This document shows positions 1 through 8,719 of a stretch of DNA of 64,000 nucleotides, piece after piece. A program made the translations under genes and the position numbers. Source of the DNA: Streptomyces sp. NBC_01476. GTDB lineage: Bacteria > Actinomycetota > Actinomycetes > Streptomycetales > Streptomycetaceae. The notes under the pieces are model-generated. The model saw nothing but the letters and a program-made list of their open reading frames with translations. It did not search any database and was not told the DNA's origin. Numbering within the stretch: position 1 is the first letter of the stretch; the number at the start of each line of letters is the position of its first letter. The DNA lies in the NCBI RefSeq assembly GCF_036227265.1, contig NZ_CP109446.1, positions 7,085,001 to 7,149,000 of the forward strand, read 5' to 3'.

Positions 1-1
1 C

Positions 2-322
2 GGCCAAGAACCCTGGAAGGCCATCACCGAATGGCTGCACCGCTTTGTCGACTACGTCGCGACCAAGCGCGCCGTCGCCACCAGCCTCGACCACGACTCC
101 CCGGTCTACCGCAGCTGCATCCAGGCCCTGTTCGAGGCCGGCGGGCCGCTGCTGGAACGCGCCCAGACAGCAGGGCTCATGCGCACCGACGTCGACATCG
201 ACGACGTCATGCGCTTCGTCATGGCCTACGCCACCGTCAACTTCGCCGGCGCCGAGCAGCGCGACAGGATGCTCCAGATCGCCTTCGACGGCCTGCGGCG
301 CAGCAGCCAGTTCCCCGCCTGA
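2..322 (+). CDS. TetR-family regulator, C-terminal part (cut by window edge)
   Basis: The window opens inside this gene. The frame beginning at base 2 is open for 106 codons to a TGA at 320-322. The translation contains helices typical of a TetR ligand-binding domain of the SbtR-like kind: an EPWKAITEWLHRFVDYVATK segment, then LFEAGGPLLERAQTAGLMRTDVD and a final helix DRMLQIAFDGLRR. The DNA-binding N-terminus lies outside the window, so target and ligand cannot be judged. Family known: such regulators repress neighbouring efflux or oxidoreductase genes. The call rests on the C-terminal pattern only. Confidence 0.6.
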   Translation, partial: GQEPWKAITEWLHRFVDYVATKRAVATSLDHDSPVYRSCIQALFEAGGPLLERAQTAGLMRTDVDIDDVMRFVMAYATVNFAGAEQRDRMLQIAFDGLRRSSQFPA

Positions 323-727
323 GCACGCCGGCTGCCGGGCCTACCGGGGTTCGCCGTGACCACGGTGTTCTCCTCTATGCCGCACGTGACGCAGCCGGAC
401 CGGCGTACGCCTCACGAGCCAGCCACAGGAAGCAAGCAGATTCCGCCTGGCCATCCCGCGGACCCGGCGCGGGACCACGCTGTTGGTGGCCGGCCTGGCC
501 ACGAGCCGTGGAGGAGGCGGGCGTTGAGGAAGCGGTGAAGGCCGGCCGGGCTGGACTTGCCGCAGTCGCGTCGTGGTGGACCGCACTCCGGCGCCTCTGT
601 CAGCTGTTCGGGGTTGTTGCATCCGGCTCGTGCAGGTGGGACTGTGCGTGCTGGCAGCCCTTGCGGGCGTGCGGTGGGACATCGATCTGCCCTGCGAGGT
701 GAGGCCGCCCTGTGCGATGGTGGTCGT
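323..727. other. intergenic stretch, nothing recognised
   Basis: About 400 bases between the TetR end and the methyltransferase start. Open frames here have the composition of GC-rich shadow frames and give no familiar protein. No hairpin with a T-run or tRNA-like fold was found. It may hold the promoter of the downstream methyltransferase. Confidence 0.4.
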
Positions 728-1549
728 ATGGCCGGCGAGGTGAGGTTCGAGCCCGATCTGTATCGGGGCACCGCCGGTTACTACGACAGGTTCCGGCTGC
801 CCTATCCCGACGTGATGATCGCCGACCTCGCGCGCCGGACAGCCCCCTCGGGGCGCGGACGCTTGCTCGACCTGGCATGCGGCACCGGCCAGCTCGCCTT
901 TCCGCTGCGCGGTTGGTTCGCCGACGTATGGGCTGTGGACGCCGAACCCGGCATGACCGAGGTGGTCCGTGCCAAGGCGACCGACGCCGGTGCGGCCCAG
1001 ATCCGGACGGTCACTGCCGGCGCGGAGGAATTGCGTGCCGAGCCGGAGAGCTTCGAACTGATCGTCATCGGCAATGCCTTCCACCGGCTCCGCCGCCCCC
1101 TGGTTGCCGAGCGCGCTCACACCTGGCTGAAGCCCGGTGGCTGTCTCGCGCTGTGCTGGTCCACCAGCCCGTGGGCGGGCACCCACGACTGGCAGCGGGC
1201 GCTCGACCGCCTGCTGCGCAGATGGCAGAACGATCTCGGGGCGTCCGGCCGCGTTCCGCCCGGCTGGGACCAGGCAAGGAAGCGGGACCCCGACCACGCG
1301 GTTTTGTCCCGGGCCGGGTTCGAGCCTGCCGGACGTCACGAGTTCGCTGTCGAGTACCAGTGGGCGATTGGTGAGCTCGCCGGGCACATTCGGTCGACGT
1401 CCTTCCTGCCGCCCTCGGTGCTCGCAAGCCACGCCGCCGAGTTCGATGCCGACCTCACCACCGAACTGAGCGGTCACACGGTTGACGGCCGGCTCACCGA
1501 AACGGTGAGCTTCGCTTATGAGTTGGTCCGTAAGCCAGTTCATGGGTGA
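728..1549 (+). CDS. class I SAM-dependent methyltransferase
   Basis: The 273-residue product begins MAGEVRFEPDLYRGTAGYYD. It has the SAM-binding motif I LLDLACGTGQLAFPL near residue 45, the acidic motif II AVDAEPGM about 25 residues on, and a post-motif segment HTWLKPGGCLAL. It probably methylates a small molecule in the cytoplasm; the substrate cannot be told. The open frame extends upstream to 557, but the extra segment is Arg/Gly/Ser rich and unlike the family, so I place the start at the ATG at 728. The 3' end overlaps a broken leftward frame. No operon partner is visible. Confidence 0.8.
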   Translation: MAGEVRFEPDLYRGTAGYYDRFRLPYPDVMIADLARRTAPSGRGRLLDLACGTGQLAFPLRGWFADVWAVDAEPGMTEVVRAKATDAGAAQIRTVTAGAEELRAEPESFELIVIGNAFHRLRRPLVAERAHTWLKPGGCLALCWSTSPWAGTHDWQRALDRLLRRWQNDLGASGRVPPGWDQARKRDPDHAVLSRAGFEPAGRHEFAVEYQWAIGELAGHIRSTSFLPPSVLASHAAEFDADLTTELSGHTVDGRLTETVSFAYELVRKPVHG

Positions 1550-1639
1550 TCGCCGGGGGACCGTAGCGGTCACCGGGCGAGCAGGCGGCCCGGAAGCCTC
1601 CCGCGCCGCCGTCGGGAAGTAGTCGGACGCTCGATGAGA

Positions 1640-1810
1640 GGGCCAGGTCTTCGGGAGCGTGGATGACTTGGGCGTAGATCTCGTTTCGTTCGGACAGTTC
1701 GTCGTTGTGCTGGCGTAGCCGTTTGTTGGCCGTTCTGAGGTCGTCGACTTCGGCCCGGAGGGTTTGGAAGGCGGCGGGGATTCCGTTCACGGATTCCCGG
1801 GCTTCTTCAC
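1640..1810 (-). pseudogene. coiled-coil remnant like recombinase-associated DUF6262 proteins
   Basis: On the reverse strand a short frame reads FQTLRAEVDDLRTANKRLRQ followed by HNDELSERNEIYAQVIHA, a leucine-zipper-like heptad pattern. A closely similar tail occurs in small proteins encoded beside paired tyrosine recombinases in actinobacterial mobile elements (DUF6262 or TnpC-like). Here there is no N-terminal helix-turn-helix, no neighbouring recombinase, and the frame runs on through unrelated residues into the 3' end of the methyltransferase gene. I read it as the leftover 3' part of a mobile-element gene. It lies next to the 72-bp palindrome. Family assignment is by resemblance only. Confidence 0.35.
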
Positions 1811-1812
1811 AA

Positions 1813-1884
1813 ACCAGTCCGTCATAGCGTCGTGCCCTCAACGGCTCCGGAGCCGTTGAGGGCACGACGCTATGACGGACTGGT
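1813..1884. repeat. perfect 72-bp palindrome (two 36-bp arms, no spacer)
   Basis: Bases 1813-1848 and 1849-1884 are exact reverse complements, centred on GGCTCC/GGAGCC. The symmetry stops at 1812 and 1885. It begins 69 bases beyond the stop of the leftward YVTN/IPT gene, so it could act as its terminator, but a 36-bp perfect stem without loop or T-tract is far longer than an ordinary terminator. It could instead be two fused transposon ends. Confidence 0.9.
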
Positions 1885-1952
1885 CCTGTCGCAGCCGCGG
1901 CGCGTTCGGCGGTGGTCCTTCACACCGTCGGCCAAGACGCGTCCGGCAAGGG

Positions 1953-3713
1953 TCAGGCGTAGGTGTAGACGGCGGGGAGTGTGGTGGTGCCGGAGGCGGT
2001 CCTGACGGTGACGGCGGCTGTTCCGGCGGCCGGGTTGGGGGGGACGACGACGGTCAGGACGGTGTCGGACTGGACGCTGTACTGGACGAGTACGCCGTTG
2101 AACGTCACCGAGTCCGTGGTCGACAGGTTCAGACCGTAGAGGTTGATGACGTTTCCGCCGGCGACCGGTCCGGTGCTGGGGCTCAGGGTGCTGAGGAAGG
2201 GCGGATCGATGTACGCGTAGGTGATGGTTCCGGGGGTGGCGCCGCCGGCTGTCGTGACGGTGACGGGGACCAGGCCGGGGGCGGCCGCGGGCGGGACGGT
2301 GACGGTGATGAGCTGGTCGCTGACGACGGTGGGCACGGCGGGTGTTGGGCCGAACCGTACCTGGGTGGCGGTGCCGAGCTTGTTGCCGTGGATGTTGATG
2401 ATGTTCCGGCCGGGGGTCGGGCCGGCGTCGGGGCTGAGGCTTTCCAGTGTGCCGCCGGGCGAGTAGACGTACGGTTTGGGGTTGCTCGTGCCTCCCGGGG
2501 TGGTGACGGTGAGCTGGGCGACGCCGACGCCGGGCGGGGCGACCACGAGGATCTGAGCGGGTGTGTTCGCCATGATGGTGCCGGGTACCTGGCCGAACCT
2601 CACCGCCGTGGTGCCGTTCAGATTGGTGCCGGTGATGGTCACGATGTTGCCGCCGGCTTCCGGCCCGGCTGCTGGGCTGATCATGTTGATGAGTGCGAGG
2701 ACGGTGACGGTGTTGGCGCCGCTGTTGGACACGTAGGCGGTCAGTCCACTGGCGGCGACCCCTACCCCGGTCGGCTGATGGCCGACGCTGATGGTGTTGC
2801 TCACCGTGTTCGTGGTGGTGTCGATGTAGCTGACGTTGTCGGAGCCGTTGTTCGCGACGTAGACGTGGCTGTTGTCCGGGGTGACCGTCACGCCCCACGG
2901 TGCGGTGCCCACCGGGATGGTGGCGGTGATCGTCCGGGTGGCGGTGCTGATCACGCTGACGGTGTTGGCGGTGCTGTTGGCCACGTACAGGTACTTGCTG
3001 TCGGTGGTGATCGCCGCGCCGTAGGGGGCCGACAAGCCGGGGACGGTCGCCACGACCGTGTTGGTGACCGTGCTGATCACGCTGACGGAGCTGCCGCCCT
3101 GGTTGGTGACATAGACCTCCAGGTCGTTGGGGGCAGTCACGACCCAGGTGGGCTTGAGCCCGACCGGGATGGTCGCGACGACGGCGCGGGTGACGGTGCT
3201 GATGACGCTGACGGTGTTCGAGTCCTGGTTGGCGACGTAGGCGAACAGGCCGTCGGGGCCGACCTGGATACCGAAGGGGCTCTTGCCCACCCCGATGGTG
3301 TTGGTGACCGCGAAGAGGTTCCGCTGCACCACACTGACGCTGTTGCCACCGCTGTTGGCCACGTAGAGGTACACGTTGTCCGGGGTGAGCGAGACCCCAG
3401 CGGGGGCGGTCAGCGGAGCCGCGGGGGTGGAGATGGTGAGCGTTCCGGTGTCGAGGATGCTGACGGTGCCCGAGGCTTGGCTGGCCGCGAAGGCGAGCGG
3501 TGGACCGAGGGGGCTGGTCGCCAGTCCCAGCGGTCTGGTCCCCGCCGGGAGTGTGGCGATCACCTGCGGGGCCGGGGCGACGAGACTTGCCGAGAGGGCG
3601 TGGATGGACGGAGCCGGAAGCGCGACTTTTTCCGCGGGTGCGGTGGCGGTGCCGGCGGGGGCGGGGGCGCTTTTGGGGGTGCCACCGGATTCCTGCTTGG
3701 ACTTCGTGGGCAT
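1953..3713 (-). CDS. YVTN beta-propeller protein with C-terminal IPT/TIG domains
   Basis: The 586-residue product has an Ala/Pro/Lys-rich N-terminus (1-45), then repeated 40-residue blades of the form YVANSGGNSVSVV...IPVGxxPxG (about 60-335) typical of the YncE/YVTN propeller. Three IPT/TIG immunoglobulin-like domains follow (about 340-586), each opening with a motif like ISPAAGPEAGGNIVTITGTNL. Such proteins are usually surface or secreted binding scaffolds, yet no signal peptide, lipobox or membrane helix is visible here. The ATG at 3713 is preceded by AAGGAG at good spacing, so a missing leader is not explained by a wrong start. Ligand and cellular location are unknown. Confidence 0.8.
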   Translation of the reverse strand: MPTKSKQESGGTPKSAPAPAGTATAPAEKVALPAPSIHALSASLVAPAPQVIATLPAGTRPLGLATSPLGPPLAFAASQASGTVSILDTGTLTISTPAAPLTAPAGVSLTPDNVYLYVANSGGNSVSVVQRNLFAVTNTIGVGKSPFGIQVGPDGLFAYVANQDSNTVSVISTVTRAVVATIPVGLKPTWVVTAPNDLEVYVTNQGGSSVSVISTVTNTVVATVPGLSAPYGAAITTDSKYLYVANSTANTVSVISTATRTITATIPVGTAPWGVTVTPDNSHVYVANNGSDNVSYIDTTTNTVSNTISVGHQPTGVGVAASGLTAYVSNSGANTVTVLALINMISPAAGPEAGGNIVTITGTNLNGTTAVRFGQVPGTIMANTPAQILVVAPPGVGVAQLTVTTPGGTSNPKPYVYSPGGTLESLSPDAGPTPGRNIINIHGNKLGTATQVRFGPTPAVPTVVSDQLITVTVPPAAAPGLVPVTVTTAGGATPGTITYAYIDPPFLSTLSPSTGPVAGGNVINLYGLNLSTTDSVTFNGVLVQYSVQSDTVLTVVVPPNPAAGTAAVTVRTASGTTTLPAVYTYA

Positions 3714-4379
3714 GACTGTCTCCTTGAGCGGGTGAGGTGAGCGAGAACGATGAGCCGAACGCGTTGAAACGGTGGGCCGAACGTATGGAGCGGAACCGGA
3801 ACGGACGGATTACGGTTCGCCGGCAGGGCGGAGAATGCCTTTTCCCGGGCCGGAACCGGCTTGTGCAAGGGCCGGCGGGGGCGTCGGGGTGTCATCCCGC
3901 AGGCGGGCTCAGCGGGGTTGTTCGCCGCCCTGCCGGGCGGTCATGAGGGCGGGTTGCCAGGAACTCGGCAGACGCGGGCCTGGACCGCCACTGGCGATTG
4001 CGAAGTCATCTGGTGGGAGAGAGTCCGTTGCGGCGCCGTGAGCGCCACCGCCGCCTGGCCTGACGTCCAGGCCGGTGAGCGGGCAAGCCGACCGGCAATC
4101 CACCGGCGAGAATGAGCGGCTCGCCTGAAGAGATGTGACTACTAACCCATGAGAGTGAAACGATCGACAATAGCCTTGACTCGGGTTCACCCGAACGGTG
4201 GAGCGCTCGACACGGCGGCGCATCCGGCGTACCCCTGACGGCACGACGCGCCCCAGGATCAGCGCGGACCCGGACCCCGCGCCGCTTGAACCCACCGGGG
4301 GCGGGAGATGGTGCCGGTGCCCAGGGCCACCGAGCCGTCACGGTCCAGGGTCCGGTCGGCGAAGGCGGTGCGGGTGCGG
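3714..4379. other. intergenic stretch without a supported gene
   Basis: The first bases carry the ribosome site (AAGGAG) and presumably the promoter of the leftward YVTN/IPT gene. Frames crossing the rest are short, overlapping and compositionally like shadows. Bases 4120-4190 form a less GC-rich patch containing CTACTAACCCATGAGAGTG; no structure or gene could be assigned to it. Confidence 0.4.
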
Positions 4380-4575
4380 GTGCCCGGGGTGGCCGAACTC
4401 CCGATCTGCCGGCAGCCGGGCGGCTGTCGGGCAGGCGGCCTGTGCCGCGCTGTTCCACCAGCGGCGGATCGGCTCGGCCGCGAGCGGGACGGTGGCCTGG
4501 TCGGTGCCCCGTTGACCCAGCCGGTGTTCGCGGCGATGTCGCGGACCCCGTAGAGCACCGCTCTGCCCAGCGGCG
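4380..4575 (-). pseudogene. ISAzo13-type transposase fragment, frameshifted
   Basis: Read leftward from 4575, one frame gives GRAVLYGVRDIAANTGWVN. The next frame continues GTDQATVPLAAEPIRRWWNS and ACPTAARLPADRE. Together these match the middle of ISAzo13-family transposases, where the text normally runs YDIAANTGWVNVGTDHDTA and then ESIRRWW. The frame changes just after WVN by a small deletion, and both ends of the transposase are absent. This is a relic of an insertion sequence, not a working gene. The family is named from memory of its conserved text. Confidence 0.6.
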
Positions 4576-4662
4576 TACGCGGCCGGAGGGCCCGCCGGGA
4601 GATGGGGCCGCCGCAGGACCGTACGCCGCGGGTGGCGGATGAGTGTCGCTCCCGCGTCCTTG

Positions 4663-5420
4663 TCAGACCGCTCGGATCGCGGCCACGACGCGGCGCAGCG
4701 GCAACTCCAGCCGGCGGCCGGGGCGCGCCCAGCGGGTGAGGGCCCTCTTGGCGGTTTCCGCGCGTCGTTCGGTGAGGTTCGGCAGATAGAGAGCGTCGAC
4801 CAGTAGGGATGCGGCGTCGGCCGAGTCCACCGCGAGGATGAAGACGCGCCGCTCGTCGGACCGTACAAGGAAGCCGGACCGGCGCAGCAGGGGCGCGAGC
4901 CCGTCGCGGGCCCGCGGGTTGGGCCACGGTTGGCGGACGGTACGCAGACTGGTCATCACCCGGGCCCAACCGAGCAGACCCGCCGCGGAGAGCCCCGACT
5001 GACAGGGCACGAGTGCCGCCAGCGTTCCGCCGGGCCGCAGGACGCGCCGGATCTCGTCCAGTACCTGGGGCAGTGGGGTCAGGACCGGCAGACACATCGC
5101 GGCGCAAACGGCCCCGACAGACTCCGAAGCGACCGGTAGGGCGTCCGCACTCGCCCGGATCAAGGGCCGCGGCCGAGGCGTGCGGCCTCGGCGAGCTCCC
5201 CGGCCGAGGAATCGACGCCGATCCAGCCCTCGTGCGGGAGCACCGCGCGGGTCGGCGCCGAGCCGCAGGCCAGGTCGAGCACGGTGCCGGCTTCGGTGCG
5301 CAGTGCTTCGGCCAGCCAGGTGTACGGGGAGGAGTCGGCCTGCTGGAAGAGGCGCTCGGTGATGCCGGAGCGCGTGTCGTGATAAGCGCTGAGGTAGCGG
5401 CGCCAGTCCCGTTCGTCCAT
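4663..5420 (-). pseudogene. class I SAM methyltransferase split by a frameshift
   Basis: The gene starts at an ATG at 5420 behind TAAGGAG and encodes MDERDWRRYLSAYHD, then motif I TVLDLACGSAPTRAVL and motif II WIGVDSSAGEL, and stops at 5160. The adjacent frame (TTG at 5163, stop 4663) continues with the rest of the fold: RASADALPVASESVGAV, EIRRVLRPGGTLAALVP and a C-terminal helical region. Joining the frames by a -1 shift at the TTGA overlap gives one normal methyltransferase of about 250 residues. Either it is a recent pseudogene, a sequencing error, or it needs recoding; the overlap is not a classical slippery heptamer. It diverges from the radical SAM operon and could have supplied a methylation step to it. 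Confidence 0.65.
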
Positions 5421-5767
5421 TGAGCTGCTCCTTACCGATGCGCCGTTGGGCCGTTCCCTACCGGTGCGCCGTGCCTCCGTGTCTCCGTGCGCCCGTGCGC
5501 CGTGCGGCGTTCTGACGGGCGACCAGCCCGCAGCCCCGCAGCCCCGCAGCCCCGCGTACCCGCGGTCCGCGGGCCCGTCGGGAACCCTTCTGGGTCCCGG
5601 GACCTTCCGTGCGGCGACACGCCGGACCCGCTGAGAAGGCGGCGCGGCGACGATCTGCAGAAGATGGGCGCGAGAGGGAAAGGCAGAACCGCTGTGGCGG
5701 CCCCACAGCGTCCGCCGTCCCGTTACGAATGTGTCGGCCAGTGTCCGAGAACCGGAGAACTCGCACG
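5421..5767. other. divergent promoter region with short repeats
   Basis: This 347-base gap separates the leftward methyltransferase from the rightward flavoprotein that opens the operon, so promoters for both must lie here. It contains short imperfect repeats, including runs of GCAGCCCC (near 5527-5553) and CGTGCCTC/CGTGTCTC units (near 5466-5500). No clear operator palindrome or -10/-35 pair could be fixed. Confidence 0.4.
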
Positions 5768-7189
5768 ATGAGCGCATACGACCTGGTGGTCATCGGCGGC
5801 GGCAGCGCGGGACTGACGGCCGCCCGCACTGCGGCCCGCCTGGGCGCACGCACGCTGCTCGTCGAGCGGGACCGGCTCGGCGGGGACTGCCTGTGGACCG
5901 GATGTGTGCCCAGCAAGGCACTGCTGCACGTGGCGGCCGAGGTGCACTCCGCCCGCCGCGTGGGGGCTTACGGGCTCGCTGCCGCATCAGGTCCCGCCGA
6001 CCTCGCGGCGGCCATGCGGCACGTCCGGCAGGCGATCGCGGTCATCGAGCCGCACGACTCCGCCGCATCGCTTGCCCCGCTCGGCGTCGAGGTCGCCCGC
6101 GGTCAGGCCGTGTTCACCGGAGCGCGCGCACTCACGATCGGGTCGGCCGGCGCGGCAAGGGAGGTCTCCTTCCGGTACGCGGTGATCGCCACCGGGTCGG
6201 CCCCGGTGTTGGTGCCCGTGCCGGGGCTGGCCGAGGCGCAGCCGCTGACCAGCGACACCGTGTGGGGCCTGGACGCCTTGCCGGGGCGGTTGGTGGTGCT
6301 GGGCGGCGGGGCGATCGGCTGCGAACTGGGCCAGGCCTTCGCCCGCCTCGGCTCGAAGGTGACGCTGGTGGAGGCCCTGGACCGGCTGCTGCCGCGCGAG
6401 GAACCCGCCGCTTCACAACTCGTCCAGGAGCGGCTGGAGGCCGAGGGCGTCCGGGTGCTGACCAGCTTCCGTGCGGAGAAGGTCGCCGATCGCACGGTGC
6501 ACGGACCGGGCGATCCCCTGCCCTACGACGTGCTGCTCGCCGTGACCGGCCGGCGCGCCCGCACCGCCGGGCTGGGTGTGGAGGCGGCCGGGGTGGAGCT
6601 GACCGGGCGTGGCGAGGTCCGGGTCGATGACCGGCTGCGCAGCACCAACCCGCGGATCTACGCCGCCGGGGACGTCACCGGCCGTTCCGCGTTCACCCAT
6701 CTGGGCGGGGTGCAGGGCGGGGCCGCTGCCGTGGACGCCCTGCTGGGGGTGCGGCAGCCCATCGACTACGGGGCGGTCCCGTGGGTGACGTTCACCGATC
6801 CCGAGGTCGCCCGGGTGGGGCTGAGCGCCGAGCAGGCCCGTGAACGCCATGGCGGGCGGGCGCGGGTCCGCCACCTGGGCGACGACCGGGTGGACCGGGC
6901 CGTCGCCGACGGCCGCACCGAAGGGTTCACCTCCCTCGTGCTCGGCCCGCGCGGCAGGATCGTCGGCGCGACGGTGGTCTCGCCGCGGGCCGGAGAGACC
7001 ATCGCGCATCTGGCGGCGGCGGTACGGCTGGGCTGGACGGCGTCGCAGTACGCGGAGACCGTGCACCCGTATCCGGCCTACACCGACGGCCCCTGGCACG
7101 CCGCGCTCGGTGAGGTGTACGACCGGCTGACCCGCGCCGACCGGGCCACCGGAGCCCTGCTGCGGCTTCGCAGAGCGGTACGGCGATGA
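5768..7189 (+). CDS. FAD-dependent pyridine nucleotide-disulfide oxidoreductase (mercuric reductase-like)
   Basis: A 473-residue flavoprotein. The N-terminal FAD-binding motif is VVIGGGSAGLTAARTAARLG. It is followed by the redox-active disulfide GGDCLWTGCVPSK (CxxxxC), the NAD(P)H-binding motif VVLGGGAIGCELGQAFARLG near residue 180, the second FAD motif IYAAGDVTG near 300, and a dimerisation domain ending HPYPAYTDGPW. The family includes lipoamide dehydrogenase, glutathione reductase and mercuric reductase; the extra metal-binding cysteines of MerA are not seen. Start ATG at 5768. It is the first gene of the rightward operon, 102 bases before the radical SAM gene, and may reduce a thiol- or element-containing intermediate (inference). 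Confidence 0.85.
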   Translation: MSAYDLVVIGGGSAGLTAARTAARLGARTLLVERDRLGGDCLWTGCVPSKALLHVAAEVHSARRVGAYGLAAASGPADLAAAMRHVRQAIAVIEPHDSAASLAPLGVEVARGQAVFTGARALTIGSAGAAREVSFRYAVIATGSAPVLVPVPGLAEAQPLTSDTVWGLDALPGRLVVLGGGAIGCELGQAFARLGSKVTLVEALDRLLPREEPAASQLVQERLEAEGVRVLTSFRAEKVADRTVHGPGDPLPYDVLLAVTGRRARTAGLGVEAAGVELTGRGEVRVDDRLRSTNPRIYAAGDVTGRSAFTHLGGVQGGAAAVDALLGVRQPIDYGAVPWVTFTDPEVARVGLSAEQARERHGGRARVRHLGDDRVDRAVADGRTEGFTSLVLGPRGRIVGATVVSPRAGETIAHLAAAVRLGWTASQYAETVHPYPAYTDGPWHAALGEVYDRLTRADRATGALLRLRRAVRR

Positions 7190-7291
7190 TCCTGCGGCCC
7201 GTCCCGGGCGCGCTCTTCACCGCGATGGCGCAGGACCAGCCCGTCTCGTTCGATCCACAACCGCCCTACGTGAAGAGCAGGAGAGGCACTG

Positions 7292-8716
7292 ATGGGAATC
7301 GCGGCGGCACTGCGCGCCCTGGAACACGCCACCCGTCCCTACGACCCCGAGTTCGCCGCGGCCATGGAAACCCGCTGGGCCGAACTGCCCGAGGCGGTCA
7401 GAACACCGGCCCAGATCATCGGCCGTCACGGCCTCAGCTGCGAGGGCACCCACGGCGTCTTCCCCCGGTGCAACCTGAAGTGCACCCCCTGCTACCACTC
7501 CCGCGACGCCAACCAGGTGCGCGTCGACGGCGCGCACACCCGCGAGCACGTCGCCGCCCAGATGGGACTTCTGCGCCGGCTGCGCGGCCCGCGCGGGCAC
7601 GCGCAGCTCATCGGCGGCGAGGTGAGTCTGCTGCCGCCCGACGACCACGCCGCCGCCCTGGAGATCATGCGCGCGCACGGCCGCGAACCCATGAGTTTCA
7701 CCCACGGCGACTTCGACTACGACTACCTCGAACGCCTCGCACTGGGCGACGACGGCACACCCCGCTTCGGACGGCTGTCGTTCGCCGCGCACTTCGACAA
7801 GTTCATGTACGGCCGGCGCGGCATCGAACGCCCCGCCAGCGAAGCGGAGTTGACCCCGTACCGCCGGCGGTTCGCCGAGATGTTCGCCCGGCTGCGCGCC
7901 GAGCACGGCGTACGCTCCTTCCTCGCGCACAACATGACCGTCACCCCCGGCAATCTCGACGAGATCGCGCAGGTCGTCCGGGACAGCCGCGCCCTGGGCT
8001 ACGGCCTGTTCTCCTTCCAGCCCGCGGCGTTCCTCGGTGACGAGCGCCGCTGGAAGGAGGACTACCGGGAGGCGACCCCGGACGCGGTATGGGCGGAGAT
8101 CGAACGCGGCGCCGGCACGCGACTGGACTACAACGTGTTCCACAACGGCGATGTGCGCTGCAACCGCACGGCTTACGGCTTCTACGCGGGCGACCGGTGG
8201 TTCCCGTTCCTCGACGGCGACGACCCGCACGACCTGGCCGTACGCGACGGGTTCTTCCGCCACTTCGGGAAAGTCATCTTCACCGGTACCCCGCCCGCCC
8301 TGCTGGCAGGCCGACTGCTGCGGGTGATCGTCCGCCACCCCGGCATCGTGCCGGCCGCGTTGGGCTGGCTGGCCCGTACGGTACGCCGGGTGGGCGTCAC
8401 CCGGCTGGTCCGCAACCGCTTCCGGGTGCGGTCGGTGACGTTTGTGATGCACCAGTTCATGGACGCCAAGGACGTCGCCCCCGCGTGGCAGTTGACGCAG
8501 CGCGGCGAGACGAGCGACGACCCGAGGCTGCGCGAGACCCAGGAACGGCTCGCGGCCTGTCACTACACCATGGCGCACCCGGAAAACGGCACCCTGGTCC
8601 CGGCATGCGTCCAGCACTCCGTCCTCGACCCCGCCGAGAACGCGGCGCTGCGTACCCTGCTGCCGGTCATCGAGGTACGCACCCCGGTCAACCGCCCCGC
8701 CACCAAGGAGCAGTAG
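7292..8716 (+). CDS. radical SAM enzyme
   Basis: A 474-residue protein with the iron-sulfur motif CNLKCTPC (CxxxCxxC) near residue 60 within GVFPRCNLKCTPCYHSRDAN, and an IGGEVSLL segment in the place of the SAM-binding GGE motif. The remainder is not a family I can name: no SPASM cysteine cluster and no ArsS-type C-terminal domain are evident, though Cys residues recur late (RLAACHYTMAHP, VPACVQHS). Cleavage of SAM to a 5'-deoxyadenosyl radical is expected. The start ATG lies behind GGAGAGG. The next gene begins 3 bases after the stop and encodes an MTA-phosphorylase-like enzyme, which would act on a 5'-modified deoxyadenosine product or by-product. Confidence 0.8.
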   Translation: MGIAAALRALEHATRPYDPEFAAAMETRWAELPEAVRTPAQIIGRHGLSCEGTHGVFPRCNLKCTPCYHSRDANQVRVDGAHTREHVAAQMGLLRRLRGPRGHAQLIGGEVSLLPPDDHAAALEIMRAHGREPMSFTHGDFDYDYLERLALGDDGTPRFGRLSFAAHFDKFMYGRRGIERPASEAELTPYRRRFAEMFARLRAEHGVRSFLAHNMTVTPGNLDEIAQVVRDSRALGYGLFSFQPAAFLGDERRWKEDYREATPDAVWAEIERGAGTRLDYNVFHNGDVRCNRTAYGFYAGDRWFPFLDGDDPHDLAVRDGFFRHFGKVIFTGTPPALLAGRLLRVIVRHPGIVPAALGWLARTVRRVGVTRLVRNRFRVRSVTFVMHQFMDAKDVAPAWQLTQRGETSDDPRLRETQERLAACHYTMAHPENGTLVPACVQHSVLDPAENAALRTLLPVIEVRTPVNRPATKEQ

Positions 8717-8719
8717 TCC

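Noticed and set aside
1872..3740. Rightward 622-codon frame opposite the YVTN/IPT gene
   Set aside because: Highly repetitive Asp/Gly/Val text is the mirror of the propeller repeats; the leftward frame has the ribosome site and domains.
4125..4175. Hammerhead-like core (CTGAAGA ... GAAA)
   Set aside because: The bases between the two core elements do not form the required stem II, and no flanking stems I/III were found.
5160..5166. Programmed -1 frameshift site in the methyltransferase
   Set aside because: The junction is not a canonical X XXY YYZ heptamer and no downstream pseudoknot was recognised; mutation or read error is simpler.
5527..5553. GCAGCCCC repeats considered as a CRISPR-like or regulatory array
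   Set aside because: Repeats are directly adjacent, 8-9 bases long and without spacers; simple sequence slippage explains them.
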